From Microbacterium saperdae (GTDB lineage Bacteria > Actinomycetota > Actinomycetes > Actinomycetales > Microbacteriaceae): a stretch of DNA of 64,000 bases. A program made the position numbers and the translations under genes. The DNA is taken from contig NZ_VFOX01000001.1 of assembly GCF_006716345.1 (NCBI RefSeq), positions 2,356,001 to 2,420,000 of the forward strand, in the 5' to 3' direction. Below, piece after piece: positions 44,139 through 54,975 of this stretch. The stretch's first letter is position 1. Each line of letters opens with the position of its first letter. The notes under the pieces were generated by a model. It made no database searches. It saw nothing but the letters and a program-made list of their open reading frames with translations, and was not told the origin of the DNA.

Positions 44139-45433
44139 CGCCGGCGCATCGCCTCGCGCGGCTGCTCGGTTCCGTCGAGATGGCTCGCGCCTTCACCCTG
44201 GCGGTGCTCGGCGCGGTGTTCGGCTCGTTCGCGATCGAGCAGATGACCTCCGCGGTCACGCTCGCGACGATCATCGCCATCCTGTGCGTGCTGGGAGCAG
44301 CGATCCTGTGGGTGCGACGCGACGAGCTCTCACCGCTGCGGATCGCCCCCTCCTCGCTGTTCGCCTTCCTCGGCTGGGCACTGGTCAGCCTGGTGTGGAC
44401 CACCGATCGCTCGGAGACGTTCTTCGGCTGGATGTCGCTGTTCGGCTTCGCCTTCCTCGCGCTCACGGTCGGCCATATCCGAGACACCCTGCAGACCGTA
44501 CGTGCCATCGGTGACACGTTGCGCGTGCTGCTCACGGTGTCGCTGGGCGTCGAGATCCTGTCCGGCATCCTGCTGGACGTGCCTTTCACGTTCCTCGGCG
44601 TCCAGGGGAACCTGGCCGAGGGCGGCCCGATCCAGGGCATCTTCGGCAGCCGGAACATGCTGGGATTCATCGCCGTGCTCGCGCTCATCACCTTCGTGAT
44701 CGAGTGGCGGACGCAGTCGGTGAACGCCCCGCGGGCCGTCGCCTCGATCGCCCTGGCCGGCTCGCTGGCCTTCCTCTCGGCATCGCCGACGGTGCTGGTG
44801 CTCGCGGCCGCGGTCGGCGTCGTCACCGTGGCGCTCACGATCGTCAGGCATGCCCCCGCCGACCGTCGCAACCTGGTGCAGTGGATGCTGGGGATCCTGG
44901 TGGCGCTGGCCCTGACGGTGGCGTTCGCTCTACGCCACCAGATCATCGCGCTCCTCGACGCCGGTTCCGATTTCTCGCTCCGCGGCGACCTGTGGAACAC
45001 CATCCTCGACTTCGTCGCGTTGAAGCCGATCGAGGGCTGGGGATGGTTCGGGGCGTGGGCGCGCGGCGAGTACCCCTTCACCTACATCAACTTCCAGCTC
45101 GACGATCACCATCAGAGCGCCCTGAACGCGTTCTTCGACGTTCTCCTGCAGTTGGGTGCCGCGGGTCTCGTGCTGTTCCTGCTGCTCGGCGGCGTAGCGC
45201 TGATCCGTTCCTGGCTCGTCGCCAGCGTGCGCCGCTCTGTCGTCTACGCCTGGACACCGATCACCCTGGTGACGCTGGCCGTCGACTCGATGTTCGAGAG
45301 CTTCACCCTGGTCGGGGCCGGCTGGTTCATGCTCGTGCTGTGCGCGCTGCGTGCGGGCCAGTCGCGCTCGTGGCGGGAGAACATCGACGCCGCGCAGACG
45401 GGCGCGATCCCGACGTTGCGCCCGCAGGGCTGA
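44135..45433 (+). CDS. O-antigen ligase/polymerase-like membrane protein (Wzy_C) 2
   Basis: A 432-residue paralogue of the preceding gene, with the same order of motifs: GPIQGIFGSRNMLGFIAVLA, SLRGDLWNTILDFVALKPIEGWGWF, and DDHHQSALNAFFDVLLQLGAAG. It is sixty residues into a longer open frame; the true start is GTG 44135, overlapping the first gene's stop. Around ten helices. The pair is probably a duplication with divided function (for example polymerase and ligase), which is inference. Confidence 0.86.
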   Translation: MTPAHRLARLLGSVEMARAFTLAVLGAVFGSFAIEQMTSAVTLATIIAILCVLGAAILWVRRDELSPLRIAPSSLFAFLGWALVSLVWTTDRSETFFGWMSLFGFAFLALTVGHIRDTLQTVRAIGDTLRVLLTVSLGVEILSGILLDVPFTFLGVQGNLAEGGPIQGIFGSRNMLGFIAVLALITFVIEWRTQSVNAPRAVASIALAGSLAFLSASPTVLVLAAAVGVVTVALTIVRHAPADRRNLVQWMLGILVALALTVAFALRHQIIALLDAGSDFSLRGDLWNTILDFVALKPIEGWGWFGAWARGEYPFTYINFQLDDHHQSALNAFFDVLLQLGAAGLVLFLLLGGVALIRSWLVASVRRSVVYAWTPITLVTLAVDSMFESFTLVGAGWFMLVLCALRAGQSRSWRENIDAAQTGAIPTLRPQG

Positions 45434-45473
45434 TCGGCCCGACGCGCCCACCAGGGTCCCTCCGAAGGAGGTG

Positions 45474-46463
45474 TCAGTCGAGGGTTCGGAGCCTGTCGGC
45501 CCAGGCGAGGGCATCGCGGACGCCGTCGTCGACAGATCGCTCCGCGCGCCATTCGAGGACGGAAGCCGCCCGATCCACGATCGCGTAGGCACCGGCCTGA
45601 TCACCGGGACGACGCGCGGTCTCCACGACGGGCAGCGCCTCGCCGGTCACGCGCTCGAAGGCCGCAACGAGCTCGCGCACCGTCACCCCGTCGCCCGTGC
45701 CGAGGTTGATGACCTGGTATGGCGCCTCGTCGGACGCGACCTCGTCGAACCGCTGCACCGCGGCGACGTGCGCGAGCGCGAGATCCCAGACATGGATGTA
45801 ATCGCGCAGTCCCGAGCCGTCCCTGGTCGCCCAGTCGGTTCCGGTGATCGAGAAGGGCCGACCGGACGCCTTGGCGCGCATGATCATGCCGAGAGCGTGC
45901 GAGGGCGTCGGATTCTGCAGACCCGTGCGCAACTGAGGGTCAGCGCCGATCGGATTGAAGTAGCGCAGCGCGATCGCGCGGAAGTCTCCCGCGGCCGCCG
46001 CATCGTGGAGGATCTGCTCCACCATGACCTTGGTCGCGGCATAGGGGCTCGACGGAGCGATGAGCCCCGACTCGTCGACGCCCGCGCCGCTCGCCCCCGC
46101 GTAGACGGCGGCGGAGGAGCTGAACACGATGCGGCCGATTCCGGCGTCGCGCAGTCCCTGCAGCAGAACGATGGTCTTGCCGACGTTGGCGTCGTAGTAG
46201 CCGAGCGGATCGGCGACGGACTCGGGCACGACGATGCGTGCGGCGCAGTGGATGACCGCGTCGATGTCGGGGTGCTCCGACACCACCCGGCCGAGCATCT
46301 CGCGATCGGCGATGTCGCCGACGTACAGGTTGCGCCCCTCCCCGAAGGCGGGCCGCCCGGTGGAAAGATCGTCGATCAGCACGATGTCGATCCCCGCCTC
46401 GACGCAGGCGGTCGCGACGGTGGATCCGATGTACCCGGCGCCGCCGGTGATCAATACCTTCAT
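45474..46463 (-). CDS. galE: UDP-glucose 4-epimerase
   Basis: A 329-residue extended short-chain dehydrogenase that swaps UDP-glucose and UDP-galactose. NAD-binding GGAGYIG at 7-13; catalytic Ser/Tyr/Lys in SSSAAVYAG and SPYAATK; LRYFNPIGA and GDGVTVRELV fit GalE. It supplies UDP-galactopyranose to Glf in this locus. ATG 46463 is supported by TAGGAT seven bases upstream; the frame extends to 46487 but that would include the promoter. Convergent with the polymerase-like pair. Confidence 0.93.
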   Translation of the reverse strand: MKVLITGGAGYIGSTVATACVEAGIDIVLIDDLSTGRPAFGEGRNLYVGDIADREMLGRVVSEHPDIDAVIHCAARIVVPESVADPLGYYDANVGKTIVLLQGLRDAGIGRIVFSSSAAVYAGASGAGVDESGLIAPSSPYAATKVMVEQILHDAAAAGDFRAIALRYFNPIGADPQLRTGLQNPTPSHALGMIMRAKASGRPFSITGTDWATRDGSGLRDYIHVWDLALAHVAAVQRFDEVASDEAPYQVINLGTGDGVTVRELVAAFERVTGEALPVVETARRPGDQAGAYAIVDRAASVLEWRAERSVDDGVRDALAWADRLRTLD

Positions 46464-46470
46464 CGCGGTC

Positions 46471-46476
46471 ATCCTA
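46471..46476 (-). promoter_or_regulatory. -10 box of galE (leaderless)
   Basis: TAGGAT, ending seven bases before the ATG at 46463. Confidence 0.6.
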
Positions 46477-46537
46477 TCGCGGGGCACTCCGCGCCCTGGT
46501 CGCTCCGGCTCTCCACAGATCCGAAGGTGACGGGCGG

Positions 46538-46543
46538 TAGGCT
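46538..46543 (+). promoter_or_regulatory. -10 box of the GlfT2-like operon
   Basis: TAGGCT, 72 bases before the GTG at 46616, so this transcript has a leader of about 65 bases, unlike its neighbours. Confidence 0.45.
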
Positions 46544-46615
46544 ACTCTCTGCTCGTCGAGTCCGCTGCCCCTGCGAAAGCGGCAGCCGGCGCAACAACAT
46601 CGGAGAACCTCCCCC

Positions 46616-48526
46616 GTGGCCCACGTCCTGCAGAACGTCGTCTTCCCGCTCGATCGCGACCCCGATCTCCTCCCCCTGTACGCGGATCCCGAGACCTGGT
46701 CGGTCATCGAGAACGAACCGGTTCGCGTGTCCAACCGCGCACATCTCGGGAACATCCTGGGTCGACACCGTGCACGGATCGTGGCGGGCCGTCGCGTGTC
46801 GTTGGGCACCTACTTCAACGCCTTCCCGGCGTCCTACTGGCAGCACTGGACCAGCGTCCGTCAGGTTCAGCTCACGGTGCGCACGACGGGACCGGCGACG
46901 ATCCTCGTGTACCGCTCCAACGGCTCCGGAATCCGCCAGCGCGTCGCCACGCGCGAGGTGACCGGAGAATCCTCGACCTCGTTCGACCTCGATCTGACGC
47001 AGTACAGCGACGGCGGCTGGATCTGGTTCGACATCGTCGCCGACGAGAAGCACGCAGTCCTCGAGGGTGCCGAGTGGACCACAGAGCAGGAGCCGGCGCG
47101 GACGGGCAAAGCCTCACTCGGAATCACGACGTACAACAAGCCGGACTACTGCGTCGAGACGCTGCGGGCCCTCGCGGCGTCTCCGGATGCACTCGAGTTC
47201 GTCGATCGCATCTTCCTGATCGACCAGGGCACCCAGCTCGTGTCGGATCAAGACGGCTATGACGACGTCGCCGCCGACCTCGGCGAGACCCTGCAGGTGA
47301 TCCGCCAGGCGAACCTCGGCGGTTCCGGAGGGTTCGCACGCGCGATGCATGAGACCCTGCAACGCCCCGAGAGCGATTTCGTGCAGCTCCTCGACGACGA
47401 CGTGCGCCTGGAACCCGAATCCCTCCGACGCTCCATCGTGTTCGGGCAGTTCGCCACGAGCCCTGTGCTGGTCGGTGGACACATGTTCGATCTGCTCGAC
47501 CGCCCCAAGCTGCACGGCTGGGCGGAGGTCGTCGATGAGGGCCCCTTCATGTGGCGCAACCTCTATCAGGAGAAGATGCCGCACGACTTCGGTGTCGCCA
47601 ACCTTCGCCAGTCGACACTGCTGCACATGCGCATGGATTCGGACTACAACGGCTGGTGGATGTGCCTGATCCCCCTCGACGCGATCCGAGAAGTCGGTCT
47701 GTCGTTGCCGGCGTTCATCAAGTGGGATGACGCAGAGTTCTGTCTGCGCGCAGGCGAGGCGGGTTTCCCGACCGTGTCGATGCCCGGCGTCGCGCTGTGG
47801 CATGTCTCCTGGGTCAACAAGGACGACACGATCGATTGGCAGGCGTATTTCCACGCGCGCAACCGCATCGTCGCCGGGCTTCTGCACTCGAACGCCCCGC
47901 GCGGTGGCCGTCTCCTCACCCACAGCCGCCGCGTCGACCTCAAGCATCTGATGATGATGCAGTACTACCCGGTGGCTTTGCGGGCCCGCGCGCTGCGCGA
48001 CGTGCTCTCCGGCCCCGCGCACATGCGGAAGAACCTCGCGACAGCGATGCCCGCCGCACGTGCGCTGGCCGCCCAGTACCCGGAGACCGTGATCCACCGG
48101 GACCCGACGACCGTGCTCCATTCACGGCACGGCCGGCGGGTGTACAAGCAGCTGTCCAAGAACGACCTCGACAACCCCACGGGGCTGCGGCTGCGCTGGT
48201 TCACGCTGTCCACCCTCCTGTCGCACTGGCTGCACAAGCCGCAGCAGTCGAACATCGATCAGCCCGAGGTCGAGTTCGGCAAGGAGGACGCGTACTGGTG
48301 GCGCGTGCCGGCGTTCGACAGCGCTCTGGTGAGCGCCGCAGACGGCTCCGGCAAGAACATCTACACGCGCAACCGCCGGCAGTATCGACAGATGCTGCAG
48401 GAGACGGTGCGCCTGCACTCGGAGCTCCGCCGTCGCTGGCCTGAACTCCAGAAGCAGTATCGCGAGGCGCTGCCCGACCTCGTCTCCCCCCAGTCCTGGC
48501 AGCAGATCTTCGAGGAGAAGGCATGA
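46616..48526 (+). CDS. glfT2: Galactofuranosyltransferase, GlfT2 type
   Basis: A 636-residue GT2 enzyme with the layout of mycobacterial GlfT2: N-terminal beta-sandwich (~1-155), GT-A domain (~160-400) and C-terminal helical domain. Donor/metal site VQLLDDDVRLEP, catalytic-base region FIKWDDAEFCLRAGEAG, and the metal-ligand His in VALWHVSWVN are all kept, as is GWWMCLIP. GlfT2 builds a galactan by adding alternating beta-1,5 and beta-1,6 galactofuranose from UDP-Galf, on the inner membrane face. GTG start at 46616. Four-base overlap with the GlfT1-like gene. Confidence 0.88.
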   Translation: MAHVLQNVVFPLDRDPDLLPLYADPETWSVIENEPVRVSNRAHLGNILGRHRARIVAGRRVSLGTYFNAFPASYWQHWTSVRQVQLTVRTTGPATILVYRSNGSGIRQRVATREVTGESSTSFDLDLTQYSDGGWIWFDIVADEKHAVLEGAEWTTEQEPARTGKASLGITTYNKPDYCVETLRALAASPDALEFVDRIFLIDQGTQLVSDQDGYDDVAADLGETLQVIRQANLGGSGGFARAMHETLQRPESDFVQLLDDDVRLEPESLRRSIVFGQFATSPVLVGGHMFDLLDRPKLHGWAEVVDEGPFMWRNLYQEKMPHDFGVANLRQSTLLHMRMDSDYNGWWMCLIPLDAIREVGLSLPAFIKWDDAEFCLRAGEAGFPTVSMPGVALWHVSWVNKDDTIDWQAYFHARNRIVAGLLHSNAPRGGRLLTHSRRVDLKHLMMMQYYPVALRARALRDVLSGPAHMRKNLATAMPAARALAAQYPETVIHRDPTTVLHSRHGRRVYKQLSKNDLDNPTGLRLRWFTLSTLLSHWLHKPQQSNIDQPEVEFGKEDAYWWRVPAFDSALVSAADGSGKNIYTRNRRQYRQMLQETVRLHSELRRRWPELQKQYREALPDLVSPQSWQQIFEEKA

Positions 48527-49485
48527 CCGCGGCACCCGCTGCATTCGATCCAACCGCAGCGACGATCGTGATCGTCACCTACAACCGCTCGCACCTGCTC
48601 ACGGGGTTGCTGACGAGCATCACCGCCATGGAGCCGAAGCCCGGCCACGTGGTCATCATCGACAACGCCTCGGCGGACGACACCACGGAGGTCGTGGAGT
48701 CGTTCAGGGACAGTCTCGGCACCGAGATCGTGTACCGGCGCCTCGAGACCAACACCGGCGGCTCCGGCGGCTTCAGCGAGGGTATGCGCACGGCCTACGA
48801 GCTCGACTCCGAGTGGATCTGGATGATGGACGATGACGTCGAGGTGCTCCCGGAAGGCCTCGCGAAGATGGGCGCCTGGGCGCCCCGGTTCAAGAGCATC
48901 CAAGGCCGCCGCTACGACTACGACGGCAGCGAGTTCTATTGGCAGTACCGCATCGCCGAGCGGATGGGGATCCCGATCCCCTTCGCCCCCTCCGGATTCG
49001 ACGGTTCTGGTTTCAAGGAGATGAACAGCGGGTGCTTCGAGGGGATGTTCATCCACCGCTCGATCGTTCAGCAGATCGGTCTCCCCGACCCGCGCTTCTT
49101 CATCTACTGGGACGATCAGATGTACGGCTGGCTGGCATCCCGGAAGACGACGGCGGTCATCGTCGACGAGTTCGTGTTGCGGCGCACCCGAGAGATCAAA
49201 CAGTGGGACATGGGCATCCGGCACATGAACGCCTCGAGCAACGCCTACCGGTACTACATCATGCGCAACCGCGCATTCATCAAGCAGTACTATCGCGTGC
49301 ACGACGCCTACAACCCTGTGCTGTTCGGGCTCGGCACGGCGATGACCTTCGCGAAGGAGCTCATCCGCCTCGTCTTCGTCGAACGAACCGTGCGCGGCAC
49401 CAGTAATCTGTTCCGTGGACTCAAGGACGGCGGCCGCCTCGGCCGTGACCGGACCTGGCAGCCGATGGCACCCTTGGAGGCGTGA
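48523..49485 (+). CDS. Galactofuranosyltransferase, GlfT1-like GT2
   Basis: A 320-residue GT2 enzyme: TIVIVTYNRSHLLTGLL at the start, the NTGGSGGFSEGM loop shared with GlfT enzymes, metal site WIWMMDDDVEVLP, and catalytic region FFIYWDDQMYGWLA. In mycobacteria GlfT1 adds the first two Galf residues to the lipid-linked rhamnosyl-GlcNAc primer. Its N-terminus and order next to a GlfT2-type gene and an exporter fit that role. ATG overlaps the GlfT2 stop. Confidence 0.82.
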   Translation: MTAAPAAFDPTAATIVIVTYNRSHLLTGLLTSITAMEPKPGHVVIIDNASADDTTEVVESFRDSLGTEIVYRRLETNTGGSGGFSEGMRTAYELDSEWIWMMDDDVEVLPEGLAKMGAWAPRFKSIQGRRYDYDGSEFYWQYRIAERMGIPIPFAPSGFDGSGFKEMNSGCFEGMFIHRSIVQQIGLPDPRFFIYWDDQMYGWLASRKTTAVIVDEFVLRRTREIKQWDMGIRHMNASSNAYRYYIMRNRAFIKQYYRVHDAYNPVLFGLGTAMTFAKELIRLVFVERTVRGTSNLFRGLKDGGRLGRDRTWQPMAPLEA

Positions 49486-49488
49486 GCG

Positions 49489-50076
49489 TTGAGCGAGCAG
49501 CAGCCTGAGCTCCGGTGGGCACCGATCCCCCCGGCTCCGAAGCGTCGTGGCCGGATCTGGCTGATCGTCGGCCTCTCCGTGCTCGCAGTGGCCATCGTCA
49601 TCACGTTGCTCGTGCTCTTCCTGCCCCGCGGCGGCTCTGCGGAGCCCTCGCCGTCGCCGAGTTCCTCGCCGTCGCCGACGCCGTCCGCCACACCGACGCA
49701 GACCCCGACGCCGGAGCCGACGCCGACGCCGACGCCGGAGACCTCGCCACCCCCTGTGGCCGACCCCGATCTCGACACCTTCACCACGCTCGTCCAGCCG
49801 CGCCTGGACGACGCGGTCACCGGCCTCGGGTTCTTGCCCGGCATGAGCGGCCAGGAAGCCGCACAGATCGTCGATCAGCTCCAGCAGGACGCGGAGAGAC
49901 TCGCCGATTCGGTCGCCCCCAGCTCGATCGCAACCGAATGGTCGAATGCGGTGGCCGACTACGCGTCGAAGCTCGTCTCGCTCCGATCGGCCATCGACAG
50001 CGGCGCCTCCACCGGCGCACCGTTGACCGCCGCGTCGAACTCCTTGCAGGCTCTCCGGGCTCTCGTCGGGCTCTGA
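49489..50076 (+). CDS. Single-pass membrane protein with Pro/Thr/Ser stalk
   Basis: A 195-residue protein: cytoplasmic Pro-rich N-terminus, one helix (IWLIVGLSVLAVAIVITLLVLFL), then a stalk of repeated PTP, PSP and PEP units, and an outside ~100-residue helical domain. TTG 49489 is used because GGAGG lies eight bases upstream and the GlfT1-like stop is two bases away. Conserved domain not recognised. Its place last in the galactan operon suggests a wall or exporter accessory. Confidence 0.7.
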   Translation: MSEQQPELRWAPIPPAPKRRGRIWLIVGLSVLAVAIVITLLVLFLPRGGSAEPSPSPSSSPSPTPSATPTQTPTPEPTPTPTPETSPPPVADPDLDTFTTLVQPRLDDAVTGLGFLPGMSGQEAAQIVDQLQQDAERLADSVAPSSIATEWSNAVADYASKLVSLRSAIDSGASTGAPLTAASNSLQALRALVGL

Positions 50077-50112
50077 CCCTCCCGCCTCGGTCGCTGCCGA
50101 TGAGCGGGATCG

Positions 50113-50847
50113 TCAGGCCGCGTAGTCGCCGTTGTACCGGTCGAGCACCTCGGCGATCGGCGCGTCCAGCACGAGAGCGCCCTTGTCGAGGTAGAGCCCT
50201 CGCGTGCAGAATCTCCGCAGATCGCGTTCGTTGTGACTGACGAAGAACAGGGTGCGTCCCTCGGCGAGCAGCTCGTCGATGCGGGTGTAGCACTTCTCGC
50301 GGAACGCCTTGTCACCGACGGCCAGGACCTCGTCGACCAGGAGGATCGGCTCGTCGAGCTGCGAGACCACGGAGAAGGCGAGACGCACCTTCATGCCGTT
50401 GGAGAGATGCTTGTACGGCGTCTCCTCGAATCCGTGGAGTTCGGCGAAGGCGATGATGCTGTCGTACCGGCGCGACACCTCATCACGGGACATGCCGTGG
50501 AGGCCGGCCGTGAGCCGGACGTTCTCGCGCACGGTGAGGTCGCCGACGAACCCTCCTGTGATCTCGATCAGAGGAGCGACTCCCCCGTTGACGGCGACGG
50601 TCCCCTCGTCCGGCAGCAGCACCTTGGCGACGAGCCGGAGAAGCGTGGACTTGCCCTGTCCGTTGCGTCCGACCACACCGATGGACTCTCCCGGCTGAAC
50701 GCGGAAGGAGACGTCGCGGAGGGCCCAGAACTCGCCGGGCCGGGATCGACGGGACGCTCCGGCGAACAGATCCTTGAAGCTGCGGCTGCCGCGCCTGTTG
50801 CGTCGGAAATGCACGCCGAGTCCCTGTACTTCGATCGCCGCCGGCAT
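50113..50847 (-). CDS. wzt: Polysaccharide-export ABC ATPase (Wzt/TagH type)
   Basis: A 244-residue ATPase: long N-terminal segment FRRNRRGSRSFKDLFAG typical of Wzt/TagH, Walker A GRNGQGKST near 65, signature LSNGMKVRLAF, Walker B ILLVDEVLAVGD, and SHNERDLRRFC. It lacks the C-terminal sugar-binding domain of O-antigen Wzt, like mycobacterial Rv3781. ATG 50847 shares one base with the permease stop. Exports lipid-linked glycan with Wzm, probably the galactofuranan. Confidence 0.9.
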   Translation of the reverse strand: MPAAIEVQGLGVHFRRNRRGSRSFKDLFAGASRRSRPGEFWALRDVSFRVQPGESIGVVGRNGQGKSTLLRLVAKVLLPDEGTVAVNGGVAPLIEITGGFVGDLTVRENVRLTAGLHGMSRDEVSRRYDSIIAFAELHGFEETPYKHLSNGMKVRLAFSVVSQLDEPILLVDEVLAVGDKAFREKCYTRIDELLAEGRTLFFVSHNERDLRRFCTRGLYLDKGALVLDAPIAEVLDRYNGDYAA

Positions 50848-51665
50848 CACAGCTCCTTCAGCACGGGGCGCTCGAGACGCCGGAACGCCCACATGCCGAG
50901 CGCGAGGATCGCCAGGCTCATCACGATGCTGATCACCAGCGTGAACAGGTTCCACTGGTCCGGGAAGAACGCCATCCGATACAGCATGAAGATCCCGGCG
51001 AGGGGGTTGAACGCGCCCAGCGTCTGCGCGATGCCGGGGAGGTCCGTGACGTTGTAGATGATGGGGGTCGCGTAGAACATCGCTCGAAGGATCAACGCCG
51101 TGGTCCGCTCGAGGTCGACGTACATGACGCACAGGGGCGCGATGAGCAGGCCCAACCCGACGAGCAGGATCGTCTGCAACAGCATCGCCACCGGCATCCA
51201 GAGGATGCCCCAGCCGACCTGCACGACGTTGTCGGGGTTCGTCTCCATGAGCAGGCTGATCACGATGAACAGCACGAGCACCGGCAGGGAGAACAGATAC
51301 TCGATCCCCTTGCTCAGCACGATGCGGTTCACCCAGATGGTCCGAGGGATCGCCGTGGAGCGCACCAGCCGCGCGTCCTTCTTGAAGGCACGCGTGAAGT
51401 CGCTCACCGACGAGTTGAACCACACCCAGGGCAGCAGCGCACTGATGAGGAACACGATGTACGGCTCCTCGCCCACATCGCGGTGGAAGACCTGCGTGAA
51501 GACGAACCAGTAGATCAGGCTCATCACCAGCGGGTCGAGCACCGACCACACGTAGCCCAGCATGCTGGTCGCGTAGCGGACCTTGAGGTCGCGGGCGGAG
51601 AGAAGCCACAGCGAATGCAGGTATCTACGGGGCGTCCCCGGTGCCCCGACCGCAGTGTGACTCAC
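50847..51665 (-). CDS. wzm: Polysaccharide-export ABC permease (Wzm/TagG type)
   Basis: A 272-residue permease with six helices and the ABC-2 pattern RDLKVRYATSMLGYVWSVLDPLVMSLIYWFVF, with ATPIIYNVTDLPG before the fifth helix. GTG 51665 has TAGACT seven bases upstream; the frame extends to 51818 only by reading into glf. Related to mycobacterial Rv3783, which flips lipid-linked galactan. Downstream of glf by 10 bases and likely co-expressed with it. Confidence 0.9.
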   Translation of the reverse strand: MSHTAVGAPGTPRRYLHSLWLLSARDLKVRYATSMLGYVWSVLDPLVMSLIYWFVFTQVFHRDVGEEPYIVFLISALLPWVWFNSSVSDFTRAFKKDARLVRSTAIPRTIWVNRIVLSKGIEYLFSLPVLVLFIVISLLMETNPDNVVQVGWGILWMPVAMLLQTILLVGLGLLIAPLCVMYVDLERTTALILRAMFYATPIIYNVTDLPGIAQTLGAFNPLAGIFMLYRMAFFPDQWNLFTLVISIVMSLAILALGMWAFRRLERPVLKEL

Positions 51666-51675
51666 AGTGTCGAGT

Positions 51676-52980
<1,305 letters not shown>

Positions 52981-52992
52981 TCAGGACAGCCG

Positions 52993-54882
52993 ATGATGCG
53001 CGTACCCGTGCTCGCGACGAGCGCCGCCCTCGTCCTCTCGCTCCTGCTGCCCGCAGCGGCCGCCGCGTCGCCCGGCGGGACTCTCCGCAGCGATGTCTCC
53101 CGGGCCGCCGAAGCCCACCTCCCCGACGCGGGCACCCACCGCTACGGCGGCGTCGACCGGTACGAGACCGCGGCTCGCATCTCCTCCGCCACCTATCCTT
53201 CGGGCGCCGACACGGTGATCATCGCCTCCGGCAACGACTTCCCGGATGCTCTCGCCGCCGCTCCGCTCGCCTCCACGCTCTCGGCTCCGCTCCTTCTGAC
53301 GCAGCGCGACGCCCTCCCTGCGGCCACCGCCTCCGAGCTCTCGCGCCTCATGCCGGACCGGGTCATCGTGATCGGCGGCACCGGAGTGATCGCGAAGCGG
53401 GTGGTCGATGCCATCACCGCGCGCACGGGTATCGCCCCGGCGCGCCTCTCCGGGAGCGATCGCTATGCGACAGCGCAGGCCATCGCGGCGTACGGATGGC
53501 CAGGCGGTTCCGCCGAGCTCGTCGTCGCCACCGGATCCGGCTACGCCGATGCCCTGTCTGCGAGTCCGGTCGCGAGCGCCTTGGCTGCACCGCTCGTGCT
53601 CGTGCCGCCGACGGCGGGGGCGGCACTGACGCCCGCCCGCACCACGCTGCAGAACTCCTCGGCATCGGTCGTGCACATCGTCGGCGGCGAGGGAGCCGTC
53701 TCGACCGCGGTCCAGAGGGCGCTTCTGGACGGCTCCGGTGCCGTAGCCACCCGATACCCCGGAGCGGACCGCTTCGAGACGTCGGCATTGCTGCTGGCGC
53801 AGCACTTCTCCGCAGGGGTTCCCGCCGTGTTCTGGGCCAACGGTCTGAACTTCCCCGACGCCGTCGCCGGATCCGCCGCCGCCGGATCCACGGGCAGTGC
53901 GGTCGCACTCGCACGGCCGCATTGCGTGCCGACATCGGTCCTCGACCAGACGCACCGCCTGACGCCCCCGCGACAGATCGCACTCGGCGGCGCGGCGGTG
54001 GTCTCGGACAATGTGCTCAACGGCCTCCGCTGCTTCGATCGCGCTCCCAGTCCGACGATCAGCGGCGGGACGACGGTCGGCTCCACTCTCACCGCCACTC
54101 CGGGGACATGGGCGCCCGCTGCGACGACGATCGGCTACCAGTGGCTGCGCAATGGCTCGGCGATCTCAGGAGCGACGCGGGTGGCGTATTCGCTCGTCGC
54201 AGCCGACGCGAACACCCAGATCTCTGTGCGGACGACAGCGCAACGGTCCGGTTATGCGCCGACCGACACCGTCAGCGCGTCGCGACGCGTGGTCGCCGCG
54301 GCGGACCTGAACAACCCTCATTCGGCACAGGTGGTCGTCAACAAGAAGCGTCCGCTCAATCCGCGCACGCACGTGCCGACGGGGCTGTACAAGCCGAAGA
54401 TCCCCAACGTCAACGGCCAACCCGTCAAGTGGGAGACGGGCCAGCAGCTCGAGAAGATGAGCGCGGCGGCCAAGGGCGCGGGCTACTCGCTCTACCTTCT
54501 GAGCGGCTACCGCAGCTACTCCCTGCAGCAGACCGTCTACACCGGGTACGTCAATCGGAACGGGCGCGCCTACGCCGACAAGTACTCCGCGCGGCCCGGA
54601 CACTCCGAGCACCAGACCGGCATGGCCGTCGACATCTACGCCTCCGGCTACTGCGAAGGCGAGTGCTTCGGAGGGACCGCTCCGGGCAGGTGGTTGCGAG
54701 CCAACGCGCACAAGTACGGCTTCATCCTCCGATACGACCAGGGGATGCAGCACATCACGGGATACGCCTACGAGCCGTGGCACTTCCGCTATGTCGGGAT
54801 CCCGGTGGCGACCGACATGCGCACCAAGGGGATCAAGACTCTCGAGCAGTACTACGGGCTTCCGGCGGCTCCGGACTACTGA
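52993..54882 (+). CDS. Secreted CWB2-repeat protein with VanY D,D-carboxypeptidase domain
   Basis: A 629-residue protein. Signal peptide (1-25, ending AAAASPGG), then three cell-wall-binding repeats (~45-340), each starting RYGGVDRYETA-like and containing FPDALAA-like and IGGTG-like phrases. A short immunoglobulin-like segment with IGYQWLRNGSAISG follows (~350-430). The C-terminal ~150 residues are a VanY peptidase: S538-E-H540-xx-G-xx-V-D547 and E594/H597 in EPWHFRY, all zinc and catalytic residues present. It probably trims peptidoglycan stem peptides while bound to the wall. ATG 52993. Confidence 0.9.
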   Translation: MMRVPVLATSAALVLSLLLPAAAAASPGGTLRSDVSRAAEAHLPDAGTHRYGGVDRYETAARISSATYPSGADTVIIASGNDFPDALAAAPLASTLSAPLLLTQRDALPAATASELSRLMPDRVIVIGGTGVIAKRVVDAITARTGIAPARLSGSDRYATAQAIAAYGWPGGSAELVVATGSGYADALSASPVASALAAPLVLVPPTAGAALTPARTTLQNSSASVVHIVGGEGAVSTAVQRALLDGSGAVATRYPGADRFETSALLLAQHFSAGVPAVFWANGLNFPDAVAGSAAAGSTGSAVALARPHCVPTSVLDQTHRLTPPRQIALGGAAVVSDNVLNGLRCFDRAPSPTISGGTTVGSTLTATPGTWAPAATTIGYQWLRNGSAISGATRVAYSLVAADANTQISVRTTAQRSGYAPTDTVSASRRVVAAADLNNPHSAQVVVNKKRPLNPRTHVPTGLYKPKIPNVNGQPVKWETGQQLEKMSAAAKGAGYSLYLLSGYRSYSLQQTVYTGYVNRNGRAYADKYSARPGHSEHQTGMAVDIYASGYCEGECFGGTAPGRWLRANAHKYGFILRYDQGMQHITGYAYEPWHFRYVGIPVATDMRTKGIKTLEQYYGLPAAPDY

Positions 54883-54916
54883 TCCGCGCGCGTGGTCGTG
54901 CCGAGCGAACACGCGA

Positions 54917-54922
54917 TACGGT
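54917..54922 (+). promoter_or_regulatory. -10 box of the CWB2-Sunset gene
   Basis: TACGGT in GCGATACGGTGAGCGGAGC, matching the pattern at 58139; leader of about 47 bases. Confidence 0.5.
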
Positions 54923-54975
54923 GAGCGGAGCACGGCTCTTCCGGCCGTCGTTCCATCGCGAAGATTGCGGACCCC

